Assembly (NCBI GenBank): GCA_946184715.1
Contig: CAMHGU010000039.1
Span: forward strand, 1-12,781
Reading direction: 5' to 3'
Length of the DNA: 12,781 nt
Origin: an uncultured bacterium
Lineage (GTDB): Bacteria; Bacteroidota; Bacteroidia; Bacteroidales; Muribaculaceae
This document shows positions 8,183-12,781 of this stretch, piece after piece (the stretch's first letter is position 1; each line of letters begins with the position of its first letter). A program made the position numbers and the translations under genes. A model generated the notes under the pieces. It was given only the letters and a program-made list of their open reading frames with translations. It was not told the DNA's origin and did not search any database.

Positions 8183-9148
8183 ATGAAACGCCCTATCCTC
8201 CTCTCCGCAATGCTAACAATACTCCTCGTGGCTTGCTCGTCGAAGCCCGGCGCCGAGGCCGCCTCAGTCGCCGAGCCTACCGACACCATCGCCGCGCCTG
8301 CCTTCAATGCCGACAGCGCCCGCGCCCTCATCGCCGAGCAATGCGCCTTCGGCCCGCGGGTGCCCGGTACCGAGGCACACCGCCGCTGCGGTGACTGGAT
8401 TGAGACGCAACTGCGACGATATGCCGACACCGTCATGGTCCAAACCGCCGAGCTCACCACCTTCGACGGCACGCGCCTCCAAGCCCGCAACTTCATCGCC
8501 GAGCTTAATCCCCAAGCCGAGCAGCGCGTGCTCCTCGTGGCCCACTGGGATTGCCGTCCCTGGGCCGACAAAGACCCCGACCCGGCCAAGCGACAACAGC
8601 CCGTGATGGGCGCCAACGACGGCGCAAGCGGTGTCGCGGTAATAATCGAAGCTCTAAAGAGTATGTCGGCAATGCGTCCTAATGTGGGCATCGACGTCCT
8701 CCTCACCGACGTGGAGGACTGGGGCGAAAGCAACGACGACAGCAGCTGGGCTCTCGGCACTCAGTACTGGGCCGCGCATCAGCATCGCGACAACTACCGG
8801 CCCATCCACGCCATCCTGCTCGATATGGTGGGCGGCGAAGCTTCGGTATTTGCCCCTGAGCACTTCTCCCTGCAAGCGGCTCCCGCCACCGTCCGCCTCT
8901 TCTGGGAGCACGGCCGCCAAGTCAACCCCACTATCTTCACCCTCGAGCGAGGCACCGCCGTCACCGACGACCACGTGCCCCTCCAGCGCGCCGGCATTCG
9001 CTGCATCGACGTAATCGGCACCCGCGCCGATTCCCCCATCGACTTCCTGCCTCAGTGGCACACCACCGACGACACCCTCGACCACATCTCCACCACCACC
9101 CTCGCCGCCGTCGGCCAAGCCCTCCTCAACTTCCTCTACTCCCTCTGA
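8183..9148 (+). CDS. type II glutaminyl-peptide cyclotransferase (M28-fold zinc enzyme), lipoprotein
   Basis: This 321-residue protein is predicted to convert N-terminal glutamine of exported proteins to pyroglutamate. The ATG at 8183 gives a lipoprotein signal: LVAC places the lipidated Cys at residue 18. No acidic surface-export signal follows directly, so the enzyme probably faces the periplasm. Motifs line up with animal glutaminyl cyclases: AHWDCRPWAD at 120-129; GANDGASG with zinc ligand Asp146; VED at 177-179, where Glu178 is the general acid/base and Asp179 the second zinc ligand (Glu in the human enzyme); LLDMVG with Asp214, matching human Asp248; TDDHVPL with Asp263, matching human Asp305; and QWHTTDD with Trp292 and the third ligand His293, matching human Trp329 and His330. 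This pattern separates it from ordinary M28 aminopeptidases, which keep a two-zinc set. It is last in the operon, 25 bp after its neighbour. Residue equivalences are from memory of the family. Confidence 0.87.
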   Translation: MKRPILLSAMLTILLVACSSKPGAEAASVAEPTDTIAAPAFNADSARALIAEQCAFGPRVPGTEAHRRCGDWIETQLRRYADTVMVQTAELTTFDGTRLQARNFIAELNPQAEQRVLLVAHWDCRPWADKDPDPAKRQQPVMGANDGASGVAVIIEALKSMSAMRPNVGIDVLLTDVEDWGESNDDSSWALGTQYWAAHQHRDNYRPIHAILLDMVGGEASVFAPEHFSLQAAPATVRLFWEHGRQVNPTIFTLERGTAVTDDHVPLQRAGIRCIDVIGTRADSPIDFLPQWHTTDDTLDHISTTTLAAVGQALLNFLYSL

Positions 9149-9292
9149 CCATCGCTCCCCCAACGCGACCCGCCGAGTGCCGCGCCCTATCACCACACAC
9201 ATAAGTGGGTGCCTATGCAACTTACTGACTTCCAGGAGCGACACTGTTAAGTGTGTTAAAAATCTCATCTGTGTGCATTTCTCGCTGAATAA

Positions 9293-9324
9293 TTGCTAAA
9301 ATTCGGAACATTTTGCTAAATTTG
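9293..9324 (+). promoter_or_regulatory. Bacteroidetes-type promoter for the large secreted protein
   Basis: TTG at 9293-9295, a 21-bp spacer and TAAATTTG at 9317-9324 fit the TTTG / TAnnTTTG consensus. Both boxes are embedded in copies of TTGCTAAA (9293-9300 and 9313-9320), 20 bp apart. A transcript would start near 9331, giving a leader of about 110 nt before the ATG at 9442. ACTCAA/TTGAGT (9326-9331 and 9341-9346) could form a small stem at the 5' end of that leader. The rest of the 9149-9441 spacer shows no gene that I can support. Confidence 0.6.
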
Positions 9325-9441
9325 CACTCAAATTCAGTAATTGAGTTGAAAAAGTAATTTGTAGTTGTCAAACCTCCCTTTCCCACCGGCCCTTTGAGTG
9401 GAGACTTGAGGCTGATGGCTAAGTTTTATAAAGCTGCTAAG

Positions 9442-12357
9442 ATGAAACTTTTACGACACTTATTTTTAGTCATTACTTCCGTCGGGTGTGCGGTAACCGC
9501 AATGGGTTCTTGCTACACCGAGGCCAACACCCTCGAAAATAAGGTGACCCATTTCGATTACTCTCAATTCTACTTCACATACGAAGAGGATGGGGTGACG
9601 AAGACTGCGTGTCTTACCGACGAGGCGCTTACTCCCGCGCACCAAATGGCGCTGCTCAAAGAGGTATATACCAACCCCAATATACCCGGAATCAAATATG
9701 CCTACGACTATAATGGCATTCAGAATCGTAAGATTGACTACAATTACTACGGCCACATGGGCGCAAGTACCGACCCTGATGGCTATTGGATGGGTAGTCC
9801 CGATGAGTTTTTCCCTGACCCTTATCTTGATGGAATGACGATGCTTATGGTAGTTGTCAAGGAGACATGGAAGCCAAGCTATCACAACAACTACACAGGA
9901 GCGGAGTATTTCGAGAACGCCATTGAGTCAATAAAACTGTGCCCCAACTTTATCCGTAACAACAACGGTACTAACCCGGGTTATCTTTTCTCAATTGATG
10001 ATGTTGTGGCCAACCGCTTCTTCTTCATCTCGAAGGGCAAGCCGCGCTCATCATCGACAAAGCCTTTCTATCGCCTGTTTGAGCAGATTAGCCCGGTCAA
10101 CGACTTCGATACCGAGGAATCGGTATCGTTTATTGATCAGATGCTTGCCGGCAATAAGTTTAATTGTTATCACGATTGCACTAATGTGTTAAGTCTGACA
10201 ACTAAGCTCTCTAACAATAAAAGCATACCACACTGGTTCTCTATCGACACAGGCGGAGAGGCTTTCGACCTCTACAATATGAGTATCTATATCCCCGACC
10301 GACGTCATGAGGATGAGTTGGCTCCGTGCGATAAGACTGACATATTTAACAACACTTCGTATTTTAACGAGTATGGCAACTCTCAGAATCCCGGCCAAGA
10401 GCATGAGGAATTGATGCCCCACGTAGTGCTTTACCGCGCAGAATTGGAGGCAGAGGCTGTACGCTCCACCACCCGTGGCTACTATGACATTAATCTTGAC
10501 TGGAGTTCGGCATTCGTAGGTTTCGACGTTCCGGAACATTACTACGTGTACCAATTTGACCCGGTGACAAAGACTCGCACCCTGCTTGCAACCATACCCA
10601 CGCAGCCGACTACCTCGCGCTCTCACACCTATACTGTGCCGCAGCAGGAAGACCCGCAGACGTTCTATTACGTTATTACTGCCGCGCCGATAGTGTACGA
10701 CAATAACGGCGACATTATTGTTGACGAGCACGGAATAGCTGTTAAGACCATTCAGGTTGACAGCGAAATCTGCAAGGTTACGGTTCCCGGTCTCGACCCG
10801 TTCTACGCTGAGGATGCCGATTATCGAAGCCGTTTCGACATTTTGCAACAACTCAATATCTATCAAAATTCCATCACATTGACCCCTGAAGGCACCGACG
10901 ACTATGCCCGCCTCAAGAACAACCCCAACCCATTCATCCTCACCCGCACCGACGAAGCCGGCAATAAAGTGACAGTGGCGACGGTGCAGTTCAGTCCCAA
11001 CACCGACTTGGGAGGTTACGACTACACAGTGAGCTACAATGGCTCGACGCAAGACTATGTGAATTTGTTTGACGACACAGTTACGCCGATAACATCAGGG
11101 CATTTCAACAACTTCGATGAGGCTACGGTCACAATCATCGACCGCTTCTCGGCATCGACCGCCAATAACGACCACTCCGGCTTATACTCTTATCTTATTG
11201 AGCAAGACAATCTTGACTTCAGCAATGTCATTAATGTAGCGGTGCAAAAGACGACGTTTACCGTCAGAGGTGTCGGGCATACAAAGGAATCGGTAGATGA
11301 TGACACCTCCCACACTCTTGACCTCGGGCCCTACACTGCCGTCGATCTTCAAGCAATCAACGACCCGTTAATCTTTGTGTATGAATACGATTTGTATCAC
11401 ATTCGCAATAATCTTCCTGAAAAAATCGGCAAGGCAGAGAACACCCAAAACAATGGTGTTTACCGTGTGTTCGGTATGAGTACGGATAAGGCACTTAACG
11501 AAAACTGCGGGACCGTGGCTATCGGGCCGGAGGGCGGAACGATTTCAATAATTGACCGCAACGTCGGGAACAACAAGGGATTTGACTACGTACCGATAAT
11601 ATGTACTACTTACGACCGCTCACAGATGCTTTATAACTGGTATGGATGTAGCCGTCTCCCGGTATTGTACCCCAACGTGACGCTGACCGTGACCAAGACC
11701 GGCGGCAAGAACGACCTTATGAAATCGGCCCCTTACGAATCGGACGGCGCGACGCTCATGGCGTATCAGGCAAAGATACAAATCACCCCGACACAGCTAT
11801 CGTACGAGGGCAATGAATACACCCCGTACCGATATCGCCTATGGCGCGACAACGGCACCACGCTCACCGAGCTTGAGCGAGAGACCCTCATCAACGACCT
11901 GCCCGACACCAGTGGCACGAGCATTGATGAGAGCGGCTACGAATACTCTTGGGGTAACGACCTCGAGCAGCTGCGCCGCATCTATCCCGGTAGCGGCAAG
12001 ATACTCCTTACCGACCTCTTCACCGACCTTGCCATCACCTCTTCACAGAAGAAAACCGTGAAGTACATAGTGCGGCTATATACTGAGCAGACCACCCGGG
12101 CGGCGAGTCCGTCGCCGCGCCGCGCCATCTCCGATGGAGACGGAACCGACTTTTTCATCGCGCAAAACAATATATCGGTGGTATTCAGCCGCGATGTGGT
12201 GACCGGAGTGGAGAGCGTGACGAGCGAGGAGATTGAAAGCATCGTGTTCTACAACACCCTTGGCGTGGCGAGCTCCGAGCCGCACCACGGGCTCAACATC
12301 ATCGTGACCCGCTACCGCGACGGCCGCACCACCACCGAGCGCCGCATCGTCCGATAA
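9442..12357 (+). CDS. large secreted protein of unknown function with T9SS-type C-terminal sorting signal
   Basis: This is a 971-residue protein from the ATG at 9442. An in-frame TTG (9394) and an ATG (9415) lie upstream, but 9442 gives a standard signal peptide, MKLLRHLFLVITSVGCAVTA. The first 320 mature residues match nothing I recognise; they are rich in Tyr, Asn and Asp (for example IDYNYYGHMG, WMGSPDEFFPDPYLDG). Residues about 332-417 look like a fibronectin III-type domain (YYDINLDWS, YYVYQFDPVTKTRTLLATIP, FYYVITAAP). Further beta-rich segments follow. The last 55 residues (VTGVESV, VFYNTLG, HHGLNIIVTRYRDG, ending RRIVR) match the short type A T9SS sorting domain of Bacteroidales, so the protein is predicted to be surface-anchored or secreted. 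Base composition shifts: bases 10201-10260 have 27 of 60 G+C, bases 12241-12300 have 37 of 60. It is monocistronic, with its own promoter. An adhesin or surface binding role is possible but not shown. Confidence 0.87.
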   Translation: MKLLRHLFLVITSVGCAVTAMGSCYTEANTLENKVTHFDYSQFYFTYEEDGVTKTACLTDEALTPAHQMALLKEVYTNPNIPGIKYAYDYNGIQNRKIDYNYYGHMGASTDPDGYWMGSPDEFFPDPYLDGMTMLMVVVKETWKPSYHNNYTGAEYFENAIESIKLCPNFIRNNNGTNPGYLFSIDDVVANRFFFISKGKPRSSSTKPFYRLFEQISPVNDFDTEESVSFIDQMLAGNKFNCYHDCTNVLSLTTKLSNNKSIPHWFSIDTGGEAFDLYNMSIYIPDRRHEDELAPCDKTDIFNNTSYFNEYGNSQNPGQEHEELMPHVVLYRAELEAEAVRSTTRGYYDINLDWSSAFVGFDVPEHYYVYQFDPVTKTRTLLATIPTQPTTSRSHTYTVPQQEDPQTFYYVITAAPIVYDNNGDIIVDEHGIAVKTIQVDSEICKVTVPGLDPFYAEDADYRSRFDILQQLNIYQNSITLTPEGTDDYARLKNNPNPFILTRTDEAGNKVTVATVQFSPNTDLGGYDYTVSYNGSTQDYVNLFDDTVTPITSGHFNNFDEATVTIIDRFSASTANNDHSGLYSYLIEQDNLDFSNVINVAVQKTTFTVRGVGHTKESVDDDTSHTLDLGPYTAVDLQAINDPLIFVYEYDLYHIRNNLPEKIGKAENTQNNGVYRVFGMSTDKALNENCGTVAIGPEGGTISIIDRNVGNNKGFDYVPIICTTYDRSQMLYNWYGCSRLPVLYPNVTLTVTKTGGKNDLMKSAPYESDGATLMAYQAKIQITPTQLSYEGNEYTPYRYRLWRDNGTTLTELERETLINDLPDTSGTSIDESGYEYSWGNDLEQLRRIYPGSGKILLTDLFTDLAITSSQKKTVKYIVRLYTEQTTRAASPSPRRAISDGDGTDFFIAQNNISVVFSRDVVTGVESVTSEEIESIVFYNTLGVASSEPHHGLNIIVTRYRDGRTTTERRIVR

Positions 12358-12385
12358 GCCCCATAACCCACGATTTCCATTAACA

Positions 12386-12433
12386 GCTCGATTGCTCGAT
12401 TGCTCGAATTATCGATTAATCGGATAATCGAGC
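12386..12433 (+). terminator. tandem 8-bp repeat ending in a bulged hairpin, possible terminator of the cargo gene
   Basis: GCTCGATT occurs at 12386-12393 and 12394-12401, and as GCTCGAAT at 12402-12409. Its exact inverse AATCGAGC is at 12426-12433. GCTCG(A)ATTATC (12402-12413) can pair over 11 bp with GATAATCGAGC (12423-12433), around a loop that is itself GATTAATC-palindromic. It begins 28 bp after the cargo gene's stop codon. No T-run follows, so if it terminates transcription it is not a classical intrinsic terminator. Confidence 0.45.
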
Positions 12434-12464
12434 TTGCGATGCGCCCCGCCTGATTGCTTACAAC

Positions 12465-12498
12465 AAAAAAAGGCAACCACCTTGCAGTGATTGCCTTT
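12465..12498 (-). terminator. intrinsic terminator of the minus-strand tRNA genes
   Basis: Read on the minus strand, AAAGGCAA and TTGCCTTT pair over 8 bp, continue past one mismatch with CAC/GTG, and close on a 6-base loop. A run of seven Ts follows (plus-strand A-run 12465-12471). It sits directly downstream of tRNA-Leu, so it is the expected end of the tRNA transcript. Confidence 0.85.
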
Positions 12499-12505
12499 AA
12501 TGATG

Positions 12506-12589
12506 TGACGAGGATGAGATTTGAACTCACACGCCCTAACGGGCACTACCCCCTCAAAGTAGCGCGTCTACCAATTCCGCCACCCCGTC
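12506..12589 (-). tRNA. tRNA-Leu (anticodon GAG)
   Basis: This is an 84-nt tRNA. The acceptor stem GACGGGG pairs with CCTCGTC (one G-U) before discriminator A. The D arm reads GGCGGAATTGGTAGACGC, and the anticodon stem CTACT/GGTAG encloses the loop TTGAGGG, giving anticodon GAG. A long variable arm GCCC-GTTA-GGGC marks it as class II, and the T arm is GTGAG-TTCAAAT-CTCAT. The 3' CCA is not encoded, since CAT follows the discriminator. It is transcribed towards the terminator at 12465-12498. Confidence 0.95.
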
Positions 12590-12601
12590 GAGAAAAATCA
12601 G

Positions 12602-12674
<73 letters not shown>

Positions 12675-12727
12675 GTTTGTCCAACCACTGCCCATCGCAG
12701 CGCCTGAAAAGTCATCATTTTGTTTCG

Positions 12728-12781
<54 letters not shown>

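Noticed and set aside
9241..9254. Hairpin ACACT-GTTA-AGTGT after the glutaminyl cyclase as an intrinsic terminator
   Set aside because: The stem is only 5 bp with little GC and no T-run follows, so it is too weak to call.
12386..12433. CRISPR array
   Set aside because: The repeats are 8 bp and directly adjacent with no spacers, and no cas genes are in the window.

Overview
The window looks like chromosome from a fairly GC-rich member of the Bacteroidales, possibly Muribaculaceae-like (family placement is an inference). The signs are Bacteroidetes-type promoters (TTTG, about 20 bp, TAnnTTTG), two proteins with C-termini like type IX secretion (T9SS) sorting domains, a DUF3078-type envelope protein, a long M16 zinc protease, and two signal peptides followed directly by glutamine. 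Almost every protein here is predicted to be exported, so this is an envelope and secretion neighbourhood rather than a metabolic one.

Layout. Bases 1-51 hold the last 16 codons of an unidentified plus-strand gene. A subtilisin-like S8 protease with a T9SS-type C-terminus lies on the minus strand (158-2491). It is divergent from a tight plus-strand run of five genes: M16 metallopeptidase (2726-5638), DUF3078-like predicted outer-membrane protein (5657-7063), two small exported proteins of unknown function (7070-7654 and 7651-8157), and a lipoprotein type II glutaminyl cyclase of the M28 fold (8183-9148). Gaps are 18 bp, 6 bp, a 4-bp ATGA overlap and 25 bp, which suggests one operon. The divergent spacer (2492-2725) carries a near-perfect consensus promoter for each direction, and each -33 box lies inside a bulged inverted repeat. 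After a 293-bp AT-rich spacer with its own promoter comes a 971-residue secreted protein of unknown function with a T9SS-type tail (9442-12357). The right end has a repeat/hairpin element (12386-12433) and, on the minus strand, a terminator, tRNA-Leu(GAG) and two tRNA-Gly(GCC) copies, the last cut by the window edge.

How the genes may work together. The glutaminyl cyclase is predicted to convert N-terminal Gln of exported proteins to pyroglutamate after signal-peptide cleavage. The S8 protease (A21/Q22) and the DUF3078 protein (A23/Q24) both have Gln at the predicted mature N-terminus, so the window may hold both the enzyme and two of its substrates. The M16 protease, the predicted barrel protein and the two small periplasmic proteins share the cyclase's operon, and I infer an envelope protein maturation or turnover module. 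The functions of the two small proteins and of the large T9SS cargo are not known from sequence.
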